DNA of 64,000 nt, from positions 206,510,291 to 206,574,290 of the forward strand of contig BTPG01000005.1 of the NCBI GenBank assembly GCA_036245525.1. The letters are read 5' to 3'. The notes below the pieces were generated by a model. It was given only the letters and a program-made list of their open reading frames with translations. It did not search any database and was not told the origin of the DNA. This document shows positions 60,301 to 64,000 of the stretch, in pieces. A program made the translations under genes and the position numbers. This DNA comes from Semisulcospira habei. Lineage: Eukaryota; Mollusca; Gastropoda; Semisulcospiridae. Each line of letters starts with the position of its first letter. The first letter of the stretch is position 1.

Positions 60301-63300
60301 TCCAGTTCAGGGCAGATCGCTCCGTGCAGCTCTTAACGGACCCCAGCTTTATTGCCAAAACAAGGTCGCCCCTAACTGCTCCACAGATCATCACCTTGCG
60401 GCCCCTGGGAGGGCCTGCCTGCTCTCCGGAGACTCGGCGACAGGATCCCGTGCGTGCCCTACGCATCTACCTGCGCCGTACCAAAGTTACCCGTAGAGGG
60501 CGCTCCCGCCTCTTCCTGCCCATACGCCAGGGCAAGACTGATATCACAGCCCAGACGATCTCCTCCTGGCTGCGCTGGGTAATACGATCGGCATACATGG
60601 ATCTCTCCCCACGCGTAGCGCAGAGACTGAAGATCCGCGCACACGAAGTACGCGCCATGGCCACGAGCGTCGCATTCGATCGGAACTGCGCTGTCAAGGA
60701 CATCGTGGCCGCGGTGGGCTGGCGAGCAGAATCTACCTTCGCTCGTTTCTACCTTCGGGATCTGGCGGGACAGCGAGACAACCTCGCCTTGTTGGGGGAC
60801 CTCACGGTGGCACAGCACTCCCTCCCGGCGCTGCAGGCGCCGTAGGTACGCACCTAGCTCGTTACCTGGGAATTAGCAATGGGAGGACGGTCTTGGTCTC
60901 CGGTAGTACCGGGGCGGCACCCTCCTCCTATTCGTGATTCTCCCATTTGTCATGTCATCGGTAATGTTTTTGATGAAATAAATGCATTTTTCTTTAAAAG
61001 GTATTTTTTCGAAAAATACTTACCGATGACATGACAAATGGGAGTGTCTACTACGTGCTCAAATTCTAGCCTACGAACCCGTTGTGTGCACACACAACCC
61101 GGGAGGCACTCGGGGAACCCTCCAGAGGGGCCAAGAGTTGTCTCCCGGACCTGCCTATCCGGTTCCGAGTCACCTGACTCGCCAGTCAGATACTAGGCTC
61201 ACCAGCGGCAAGCGGGGCAGGTGGGAGGGTCCTCCGTGTCATGTCATCGGTAAGTATTTTTCGAAAAAATACCTTTTAAAGAAAAATGCATTTTTAACCT
61301 TAACGGCTTTGAGCTGTAAGGTCCAAAATCGCAGACCAATACGCGTTTTTTCTTCCCGTTTTCATAATTTCTTCCTGTAGGTGGCGGAGGTGTTGACAGA
61401 AGAGAAAACGCGACTTTCGGTGAGCGGATGGTTTCACGGGCCCCCCATCGCTCGACCAGCACCGTACTGTGAGCCCGCTCCTGCTGTGTTGTCGTACAGC
61501 CTTGTCGAGGTGAGGTGGCGTTTTACACTGATGCTAATCCTTTGACTGTCGGTGGTGCATTTTATCCCGATGATTCCTGCAGGAATCATCGCCACAAAAT
61601 GCACTATCGACAGCTAATAAGGCTCTTTGTAAGTAAGTCTGACATGACAGTCATATTAACCCTTTTAATCCCAGGACCCTGCAGCAGGAGAAGGATTGAT
61701 CATGATAATTCAAGGGTAGTGCCAGATGAGTTTGGCGCCTTCAGGTGCCAAGCTCATCTGGCACTACCCTTGAATTATCATGATCAATCCATCTCCTACA
61801 ACTGGTACATAGTCGTTAGGCAACACCTCCAAAAGTTGAGAAATGGGACCTTGGGGCTAAAAGGGTTAATTTAGATTGGTATTGATCAACAACTCAGGTT
61901 TTGTCTATGAAGATTGTGTACCAGCCATGGGGGGATGGATTGTCCATGATTGTCCAAGGGTAGTGCCTTTCCACACACCAAGCTGATCTGGCTCAACCCC
62001 TATCATGGCCAAGCAGTTGAGTTTACTTGAGGAAAATGATGCCCCAAGTTGTGACGATCAGAAATGAAAGAGAGCACATCCCGTGGGTTGGCCTCCAGAG
62101 TATGATGCGGAGGGCCTCGGTATATCCATAAGAGCTTTTCTTAATTGGACGAACTTTTGATCGGCAAACCTAGATCGGAGAAGATCGGCGATCTTTTGGT
62201 TTGTTTCTTAATTGAGGTTAAATGAACCTAGGCGAACTTCAGCAAACCAGGTTTGCCATGGTTCTCTTTTTTAACTGAAGTGCTTGATTCGGCGTACTTA
62301 CTGTCTGCAAAGGTGTTCAAAATGGCTGCCGCTATGCCGCTTCGCGATTTGAACGATGTTTGTTTTTGTACTCCTTGCAGTAGCGACCCCACAAACAGCG
62401 TTGCGCTTCCCACAAATCAATAAAAATAGGTCTTGTTCTTCACACGAGTGAAATATCGCCGTCCGCCATATTTGTTTGTATCTGTGACTGTCTTCTTATC
62501 TCCAAAGCAGAAGAGGGTAAAAGTTTTGACCAATCAGAGAAAAGGTTCGCCTTCGTTTGCTCAACACGTTGAGCGAACCTTTTCCGACAGTGTATTATGG
62601 TTTGCCGAGGTTCGTAAACTACTTCGAACTAGGTTCGCCGTATCTTTAGATAGTCCAATTAAGAACCAACCTGGTTCGTCCGAGATCGTGAACTGTAGTT
62701 CGTCAGAGTTCACGAACTAAAGTTCGGTTAATTAAGAACATGCTTAATGCCATCACAGTCACGTTGCTCTAGTCCTGAATTCACATAGACGTGTGAAGAA
62801 AACTATCTCGGTAAGTGAAAGGTCCTCAAGTCGACATCGTCTTCCGTTGGCCCGTACACAGCTGTGTGTGGACTTCCTCTGGCCCGTACACAGCTGTGTG
62901 TGGACTTCCGCTGGCCCGTACACAGCTGTGTGTGGACCAGCTAAGAATGACGTTGGCCTGAGGATCTATTGCTCACCGGGCATTCATGTAGAGAAGTGTG
63001 CACATTATATCACATACCATGGTATTCTGGAACACTGGGGCTTACCTGTATTAACCCTTCTAGCCCCAAGGTCCCATTTCTCAAATTTTGGAGGTGTTGC
63101 CCAACGACTATGTACCAGTTGCAGGAGATGGGTTGACCATGATAATTCAAGGGTAGTGCCAGATTAGCTTGGCGCCTAAAGGCACTTAGCTAATCTGGCA
63201 CTACCTTTGAGTTATCATGGTCAACCCATCTCCTGCTGTAGGGATCTGGGGCTAAATGGGGTTAATCCTGTGTGTCCGTAATGGTTTTAGTCGCAATCAT

Positions 63301-63584
63301 CGCAACTAAAATCACTACCGACACGCAAAGGGTTACGGTTTGCAACTAAAAAATGCAAGGTTAATCAAACTATAACCTTGAGCTATAACCTTGTTAGTGC
63401 CTTTGCCAGGGTCGACTCAGAATGTAAAGTGGTGACACTGAGTGAGATTTTGGTGCACGTTGTCTTGCAGGAGGATGTGTTTTTCAATTGGATAAACCCG
63501 ATCTACCTCAGTCCAGATATTCAAGCCGACGTCAAGGAACGATTTGAGGCAGAGTCCGAAATTGAACTGAGTGATTTCCTCAAA
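42248..63584 (+). CDS. OGFOD1: OGFOD1, 2-oxoglutarate- and Fe(II)-dependent prolyl hydroxylase, exons 1-8
   Basis: Exons: 42248-42398, 47631-47782, 51199-51245, 51816-51916, 53147-53266, 54270-54361, 61381-61509 and 63471-63584. All are GT-AG and phases are consistent, giving 302 residues before the window ends (the family is about 540). OGFOD1 hydroxylates a proline of ribosomal protein uS12 (RPS23) and acts in translation control and stress responses. The double-stranded beta-helix ligands are visible: the H-x-D pair in L-C-H-D-D-E-L (exon 5), the distal His in S-P-K-S-F-H-Q (exon 6) and the 2-oxoglutarate Arg in [11 protein letters not shown] (exon 7). The catalytic domain appears intact. 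The second, non-catalytic domain lies to the right of the window. Introns contain two DIRS elements, nested LINEs and many MITEs. Confidence 0.93.
42939..44709 (+). pseudogene. I-like LINE pol, 5' part, ends at a frameshift
   Basis: Open from the truncation point. Endonuclease motifs: L-M-G-D-F-N-G-H and [10 protein letters not shown] motifs: [19 protein letters not shown]-x-x-[15 protein letters not shown] and [10 protein letters not shown]. It stops after K-I-N-K because AATA is repeated once too often at 44694-44708. The continuation is in the next feature. Confidence 0.85.
44712..46447 (+). pseudogene. I-like LINE pol, 3' part (RT end and RNase H)
   Basis: Continues after the 4-bp frameshift. 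RT active site [18 protein letters not shown]; RNase H residues in [21 protein letters not shown] and H-V-G-I-E-G-N-x-x-A-D; then a Cys/His cluster, [18 protein letters not shown]. The RNase H places it in the I group of LINEs. Confidence 0.87.
47440..47569. repeat. Family-1 variant hairpin
   Basis: Arms with AAGGGTGGTGCCAGAATAGC and its complement, loop ACCTAGAGGCGCC. The right end is AAGGGTTAA, and a possible left end TTAACCC lies at 47340. It ends 61 bp upstream of OGFOD1 exon 2. Confidence 0.7.
47631..47782 (+). CDS. OGFOD1: OGFOD1 exon 2
   Basis: 152 nt, acceptor TTCATTCCAG, donor GTAGGT. It encodes [15 protein letters not shown], then N-D-L-Y-K-F-K-Q, a family hallmark. Confidence 0.93.
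47832..48010. repeat. Decayed family-4 element
   Basis: Contains CAGATTTTCATGAGCCTCCC, TGGGGGCTAATGAGGATCTG and TGGCGTTGAATTTACAGTGA, as in 51391-51605. Confidence 0.45.
48128..48314 (+). repeat. Family-1 MITE with partly deleted hairpin
   Basis: TTAACCC at 48128, long left arm, truncated core (GAGCTTGGCGCC then TTGAATTATCATGATC), GGGTTA at the right end. Confidence 0.65.
48338..48438. repeat. Family-5 TTAA palindromic element
   Basis: TTAACCCTTGACTGCTACTG at the left and ACCAGTAGAAGTCAATGGGT plus TAA at the right. The centre is CACACCTTCCCTGC. Confidence 0.6.
48435..48545 (+). repeat. Truncated family-1 MITE
   Basis: Shares its TTAA with the preceding element. It keeps GGACCATGATAATTCAAGGG and AGATTAACTTGGCG but lacks a matching right arm. 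Confidence 0.5.
48850..49997 (+). pseudogene. DIRS D tyrosine recombinase, frameshifted
   Basis: The first part (about 48884-49120, [12 protein letters not shown]) and second part (from about 49122 to 49997) are out of frame because a T run at 49118-49125 has gained a base. The first catalytic Arg is His ([10 protein letters not shown], near 49420; S-R-V in element C). H-E-V-R near 49796 and Tyr in F-A-H-F-Y-L-H-D-L near 49900 are kept. Probably inactive. Confidence 0.8.
50085..50456 (+). repeat. DIRS D complementary region and right terminal repeat
   Basis: The complement of the left terminus (50109-50140) is followed by an inverted-repeat arm with long T runs (50144-50194) and a body (about 50200-50400) that is the reverse complement of 48625-48790, ending AGAGAAAAATTCA. 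Confidence 0.8.
50631..50873 (-). repeat. Family-1 MITE with duplicated core
   Basis: Two successive starts of the hairpin (50637 and 50717, both ATGATAATTCAAGGGTAGTG), then one full right arm with the long module (ACTGGTACATAGTCGTTAGG) and GGGTTAA. Confidence 0.7.
50870..51083 (+). repeat. Family-1 MITE, complete (long arm left)
   Basis: TTAACCC and GGGTTAA ends; it shares its left TTAA with the preceding copy. Near-perfect core arms with GGCGCCTTCTGGCACC in the centre. Confidence 0.85.
51199..51245 (+). CDS. OGFOD1: OGFOD1 exon 3
   Basis: 47 nt, acceptor CTGTTGCAG, donor GTGAGC. It encodes [15 protein letters not shown], phase 2 into an Arg codon. Confidence 0.85.
51318..51387. repeat. 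Family-3 palindromic MITE
   Basis: CGTGCATGCAGCTGCCGGTA and CTGTAAACAGTACTGATAGC; the right end is GGGAGTTAA. Confidence 0.6.
51391..51605. repeat. Family-4 TTAA MITE
   Basis: TTAACCCCTACACTGATGAG at the left and CAGTGAAAGGGTTAA at the right, with the GCAAGAGATAAAATTCC hairpin motif inside. It fills most of OGFOD1 intron 3. Confidence 0.7.
51816..51916 (+). CDS. OGFOD1: OGFOD1 exon 4
   Basis: 101 nt, acceptor TCTTTGCAG, donor GTAAGT. It encodes [16 protein letters not shown], then F-C-S-Q-Y-N-Y-T. Confidence 0.88.
51967..52184 (-). repeat. Family-1 MITE (long arm right)
   Basis: Short left arm (CCCTACAGCAGGAGATGG), core hairpin, long right arm with AATAGGCAACACCTCC, ends GGGTTAA at 52184. 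Confidence 0.8.
52218..52383 (+). repeat. Family-1 MITE
   Basis: GACTATGTACCAGTTGCTCG at the left, core with GGTAGTGTCAGATCAGCTTG and its complement, right end GATGGGTTAG. Confidence 0.75.
52785..53099. repeat. 315-bp fold-back element
   Basis: Arms of about 150 bp begin CAAAGAAGTACCCAACGGAG and end with its complement; the centre is near GGAAGGTGGCCACATTCC. The right end is 47 bp before OGFOD1 exon 5. Confidence 0.85.
53147..53266 (+). CDS. OGFOD1: OGFOD1 exon 5 (H-x-D iron ligands)
   Basis: 120 nt, acceptor TTTTTTTCAG, donor [18 protein letters not shown] holds the iron-binding His and Asp; then A-F-I-Y-Y-L-V-P and G-G-T-L-D-L-F. Confidence 0.95.
53668..53733. repeat. Perfect hairpin, 31-bp arms, 4-nt loop
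   Basis: The left arm begins GCAAGAGACATAAATTCTCA; the right arm is its exact complement around ATCC. It is a core related to family 4. OGFOD1 intron 5. Confidence 0.9.
54270..54361 (+). CDS. OGFOD1: OGFOD1 exon 6 (distal iron His)
   Basis: 92 nt, acceptor CCTTTCAG, donor [16 protein letters not shown], then [11 protein letters not shown]. Confidence 0.95.
54382..54473. repeat. Family-2 palindromic MITE
   Basis: TTAACCCATTGACTGTCAGT at the left and GACAGCCAAAGGGTTA at the right, centre ACTCCTGCAGGAATC. Confidence 0.75.
54522..54713 (-). repeat. Family-1 MITE (long arm right)
   Basis: TTAACCC (54522) and GGGTTAA (to 54713). Part of the right core is deleted. Confidence 0.8.
54777..54960 (+). 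repeat. DIRS C left terminal repeat
   Basis: The terminus (ATTTCATCAAAAACATTACC and on) is complementary to 60949-60980. The body from about 54786 to 54960 is repeated at 61021-61190 in the same orientation. Confidence 0.9.
55184..55221 (+). CDS. DIRS C gag leader exon (start codon)
   Basis: 38 nt: [12 protein letters not shown], then AG in phase 2 and the donor GTAGGA. Splicing to 55822 gives [10 protein letters not shown] in the gag frame. Confidence 0.6.
55222..55821 (+). other. DIRS C leader intron
   Basis: 600 bp, GTAGGA to GTGTTGCAG. It contains two diverged copies of a roughly 100-bp segment (55434-55552 and 55617-55735, both with CCTGGCTGGGGTA and AGCCTGGGGGCAC-like blocks) around a LINE-end insertion. 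Confidence 0.5.
55553..55615 (+). mobile_element. 63-bp LINE 3' end insertion
   Basis: Matches the last bases of the I-like LINE (GATGGCCTTAG, GGCGTTAAACCCAAATAACT) with a (CTAAA)n end. A 16-bp target-site duplication with one mismatch, CCTATTGTCGTTTGGC, lies at 55537-55552 and 55616-55631. Confidence 0.75.
55822..57854 (+). CDS. DIRS C gag, exon 2, one frameshift
   Basis: Structural protein of the element. The amino part, in the frame ending at 56800, begins [17 protein letters not shown] and continues with K-V-C-L-P-C-V-G-C and C-D-V-C, a probable zinc-binding unit of about 45 residues. A long Arg/Ser/Pro-rich stretch (about 56150-56760) follows. The carboxyl half is in the other frame from about 56765 to 57854 (L-S-L-L-P-D-D-S-I, then [22 protein letters not shown] and a basic tail). 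One indel near 56765-56790 separates them, since D-D-S-I in the second frame is where other copies continue. An in-frame ATG exists at 55832 if the leader is not spliced. Confidence 0.75.
57595..59934 (+). CDS. DIRS C reverse transcriptase-RNase H
   Basis: 779 codons open, overlapping gag by 260 nt in another frame; no convincing ATG start, so it may rely on frameshifting or reinitiation. After a Pro-rich lead, the RT begins near 57930 and shows [38 protein letters not shown] and catalytic Y-L-D-D-L-F (about 58501). RNase [23 protein letters not shown] and A-D-S-L-S-R (about 59000-59340). A post-RNase H segment, [10 protein letters not shown], follows. It copies element RNA into DNA. Confidence 0.9.
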   Translation: MVTPGKPSRIPMRTGGLPSLFLGAFRQPARPWVAPCGSPDPSPRRQQPSCSPCVAVAPPSVAPAKLTPPPPLGPVPPVALGAGGLSDSSPPPPPPAVSGPPVGGRLALFSDEWRLLIPEDPWILDTVSGGLRISFRSPPPLRTTPLWTEIPADPLKECALRGEVDSLLRKDATEVVRRADSLGFYSRLFVVPKPGGKWRPVIDLSALNRFIVAPSFHMETARALRTAVRPMDYAVSLDLSDAYLHVPIHPAAQRYLRFAFDGTVYQFRALPFGLNLSPWVFTRLMDAVMAKARQSSLSPMSNYLDDLFLRNHVESVLEEDRDTLMRLLSRLGFLLNVGKSDLTPSRRFIHLGMDFATDLNVVRLPDPRIRKLATFANQLAQQEAAPARVWLQLLGLINAAADLLPLGRLYARPLQLHLLLLWRPSSGDLTHLVPVSPLVRPHLLRWTDTAWLASGVPLSSPPPHLSLCVDASLSGWGAHLLPQFSSASGLWPPEFADKHSNWLELQAVWQALFVWENQLRNQRLLVLSDNSTVVAYIQRQGGTRSPDLCMLLFRLMRWAEERDITLLARHIPGHLNVLADSLSRRGQLLHTEWTLRPDIFQMICARWETPLIDLFATRWNRQLPLFVSPIPDPLAWAVDALSIPWDGLIAYAYPPTVLIPKVLHKLRGSNAVLLLVAPLAWARSWTTDLLNLATSPPLRLPTPRSMLKQPRQALFHPCPERLSLHAWRLCSAPSPLEASLVQQWRQSLQPASLPPGVFTKGSGASCVPGATPVASYPPD
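59370..60845 (+). CDS. DIRS C tyrosine recombinase (integrase)
   Basis: In a different frame from RT, overlapping its end by 565 nt. The frame is open far upstream; 59370 is an in-frame ATG in a plausible place, and conserved sequence starts near 59745 ([12 protein letters not shown]). An amino SAM-like domain (Y-E-G-K-W, D-F-L-L-W-L-F, T-I-R-G-Y) is followed by the catalytic domain: Arg in [12 protein letters not shown] (60257-60292), H-x-x-R in A-H-E-V-R-A-M-A (about 60640) and Tyr in F-A-R-F-Y-L-R-D-L (about 60745). All four R-H-R-Y residues are present. It integrates a circular DNA intermediate and could act on the terminal inverted repeats. Confidence 0.9.
   Translation: MDVAPGYLPDDLRPLGDSLNRPLCYEVEPPASPLRLPDSRPAGLGGRCPLDSLGRPHRLRVPPNSPHSQGPPQTSREQRSPASGRPAGLGPVLDHRPTQPRHLSSPAPSHAPFHAQAAQAGSLPPLSRTPVSSRLEVVQRALTARGFSGAAVEAIAAARKPSTRRVYEGKWRVLCAWCDARRLLPTGLTNPQLADFLLWLFEVQGLAPITIRGYLSMVADTYRHLGLPDPGACKDLSDLMSSFSLQRPTQRSLVPRWDLPWVLTWLNSSQFEPLALAPLANVTRKTCFLLALATASRVSELHALSTRPDCLQFRADRSVQLLTDPSFIAKTRSPLTAPQIITLRPLGGPACSPETRRQDPVRALRIYLRRTKVTRRGRSRLFLPIRQGKTDITAQTISSWLRWVIRSAYMDLSPRVAQRLKIRAHEVRAMATSVAFDRNCAVKDIVAAVGWRAESTFARFYLRDLAGQRDNLALLGDLTVAQHSLPALQAP
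60949..61290 (+). repeat. DIRS C internal complementary region and right terminal repeat
   Basis: 60949-60980 is the complement of the left terminus. 60983-61035 is the exact complement of the right terminus (61238-61290, 53 bp). The body 61036-61237 between them is direct relative to the left terminal repeat. Confidence 0.92.
61381..61509 (+). CDS. OGFOD1: OGFOD1 exon 7 (2-oxoglutarate Arg)
   Basis: 129 nt, acceptor CTTCCTGTAG, donor [26 protein letters not shown]. The acceptor is 88 bp downstream of the DIRS C border. Confidence 0.94.
61531..61617. repeat. Family-2 palindromic MITE, diverged
   Basis: CTAATCCTTTGACTGTCGGT at the left, GATTCCTGCAGGAATC at the centre, ATCGACAGCTAATAAGG at the right. 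Confidence 0.6.
61656..61869 (-). repeat. Family-1 MITE, complete reference copy (long arm right)
   Basis: TTAACCC at 61656 and GGGTTAA ending 61869. Core arms CAAGGGTAGTGCCAGATGAG and complement. The long right arm reads CTGGTACATAGTCGTTAGGC, then the outer end. Confidence 0.88.
61915..62005. repeat. Strongly decayed family-1 MITE
   Basis: Retains GTGTACCAGCCATGG, CCAAGGGTAGTGCC and CCAAGCTGATCTGGC only. Confidence 0.4.
62137..62739. mobile_element. Candidate non-autonomous DNA transposon, about 600 bp
   Basis: Imperfect terminal inverted repeats: TTTCTTAATTGGACGAACTT at the left and AAAGTTCGGTTAATTAAGAA at the right. GGTTCG-type words recur internally. No transposase and no certain target duplication. 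OGFOD1 intron 7. Confidence 0.5.
62848..62938. repeat. Three tandem 32-bp units
   Basis: Units start at 62848, 62880 and 62912, each TGGCCCGTACACAGCTGTGT plus GTGGACTTCC (the third ends early). Each contains the palindrome ACACAGCTGTGT. Confidence 0.9.
63051..63265 (+). repeat. Family-1 MITE, complete (long arm left)
   Basis: TTAACCC at 63051 and GGGGTTAA ending 63265; core with AGTGCCAGATTAGCTTGGCG. It abuts a family-2 copy that shares TTAA. Confidence 0.87.
63262..63334. repeat. Family-2 palindromic MITE
   Basis: TTAATCC at the left, GTAATGGTTTTAGTCGCAAT and its complement, AAAGGGTTA at the right. Confidence 0.7.
63471..63584 (+). CDS. OGFOD1: OGFOD1 exon 8
   Basis: 114 nt, acceptor GTCTTGCAG, donor GTAAGA. 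It encodes N-W-I-N-P-I-Y-L, then [10 protein letters not shown], matching the linker between the two OGFOD1 domains. Later exons are outside the window. Confidence 0.93.
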
Positions 63585-63763
63585 GTAAGATTTGTCCTTA
63601 TTTTGATCTCGTGATCATGTGGTGTAGCTTAAAGCTTGTCCCATAATGCACTCACTCAGTCCAACTAGATTAACCCCATCACTGCCAGTGGAACTCAAGT
63701 CCTGTTTCTATAGTCATTGTTCATGTACATTTAGCACTATAGAATCGCAGTGGTCCAAAGAAT

Positions 63764-63859
63764 ATGGATAACCATTTGGGTGTTGGTAGCGGTTTTGGTT
63801 GTGATGATTCCTGAAGGAATCATCGCCACTAAAATTGCTACCGACACCCAAAGGGTTAA
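63764..63859. repeat. Family-2 palindromic MITE
   Basis: GGGTGTTGGTAGCGGTTTTG at the left, ATGATTCCTGAAGGAATCAT at the centre, ACACCCAAAGGGTTAA at the right. Confidence 0.8.
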
Positions 63860-64000
63860 ACAATAGAATCAGCAAGGCATAGATCGTCCCGAGTCTCAGC
63901 AGAAAAGGAATGTTGAGCGAATGTACTTCATGCCTTGTGGTGGTCATGGACTGGCAGTTCGGTGCCATAAGAAATATATGTATATTGACAAGCAAAAAAA

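Larger units (their letters stand above)
54777..61290 (+). mobile_element. DIRS-like YR retroelement C, nearly complete
   Basis: TTT borders (54774-54776 and 61291-61293). Order: left terminal repeat (to about 54960), leader exon with start codon (55184-55221), intron, gag exon 2 (55822-57854, one frameshift), RT/RNase H (57595-59934), tyrosine recombinase (to 60845), internal complementary region (60949-61035) and right terminal repeat (to 61290). The right repeat body is in direct orientation relative to the left. No methylase domain was seen. It lies in OGFOD1 intron 6 and is the best-preserved copy here. Confidence 0.92.

Noticed and set aside
54777..61290. LTR retrotransposon or Crypton
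   Set aside because: RT and RNase H with a tyrosine recombinase and complementary termini exclude an LTR element (no DDE integrase or protease seen), and RT presence excludes a Crypton.
1..64000. CRISPR arrays, bacterial operons, ribosome binding sites
   Set aside because: Eukaryotic spliced genes and retroelements throughout; the repeats are MITEs, microsatellites or minisatellites without spacer structure.

Overview
This is animal nuclear DNA. GT-AG introns split three conserved protein genes, and most of the remaining sequence is transposable elements. The mix points to a lophotrochozoan and most likely a mollusc: DIRS-type tyrosine-recombinase retroelements, several clades of non-LTR elements, a tRNA-derived SINE, palindromic TTAA-flanked MITEs, and tandem blocks rich in TGACCTTGACC. 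The phylum is an inference; no rRNA or mitochondrial marker is present.

Host genes. (1) AQR/Aquarius, a spliceosomal intron-binding helicase, on the minus strand: amino-terminal exons between 13168 and 2898, leaving the window on the left. (2) An unrecognised coiled-coil gene or pseudogene on the minus strand, 17428-15646, whose frame is broken. (3) LSM4, on the minus strand, complete in five exons (41928 to 19152). (4) OGFOD1, a 2-oxoglutarate/Fe(II) prolyl hydroxylase, on the plus strand: eight exons from 42248 to 63584, leaving the window on the right. LSM4 and OGFOD1 are head to head with 319 bp between their start codons.

Mobile layer. Five DIRS-like elements lie in or beside host introns: E (1-2569, minus, cut by the window edge), A (3780-9889, minus), B (21207-27260, minus, internally deleted), D (48603-50456, plus, almost only the recombinase) and C (54777-61290, plus, nearly complete). 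They carry terminal repeats, an internal complementary region that fuses the two outer termini, and AAA/TTT at the junctions. Two features stand out. The right terminal segment sits between perfect or near-perfect inverted repeats of about 53 bp and occurs in opposite orientations in different copies (A and D versus B and C). In addition, four copies keep a spliced gag leader: a tiny exon holding the start codon, a phase-2 donor, and an acceptor just before a conserved Cys-rich gag amino terminus.

Other elements are two almost identical single-ORF LINEs (27295-30592, 36412-39709) and a 5'-truncated relative (22836-23274), all with target-site duplications; a twin-primed LINE (31322-33634); a CR1/L2-like LINE (about 35735-40850) split by one of the young LINEs; an RNase-H-bearing I-like LINE (42939-46665) inside another L2-like fragment; a SINE at about 8885-9165; a 315-bp fold-back; and more than 25 palindromic MITE copies of several families that share TTAACCC...GGGTTAA ends, as piggyBac-type MITEs do. 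Nesting gives partial histories: MITE, then DIRS B, then LINE at 21055-30606; L2, then I-like LINE at 42550-46975.
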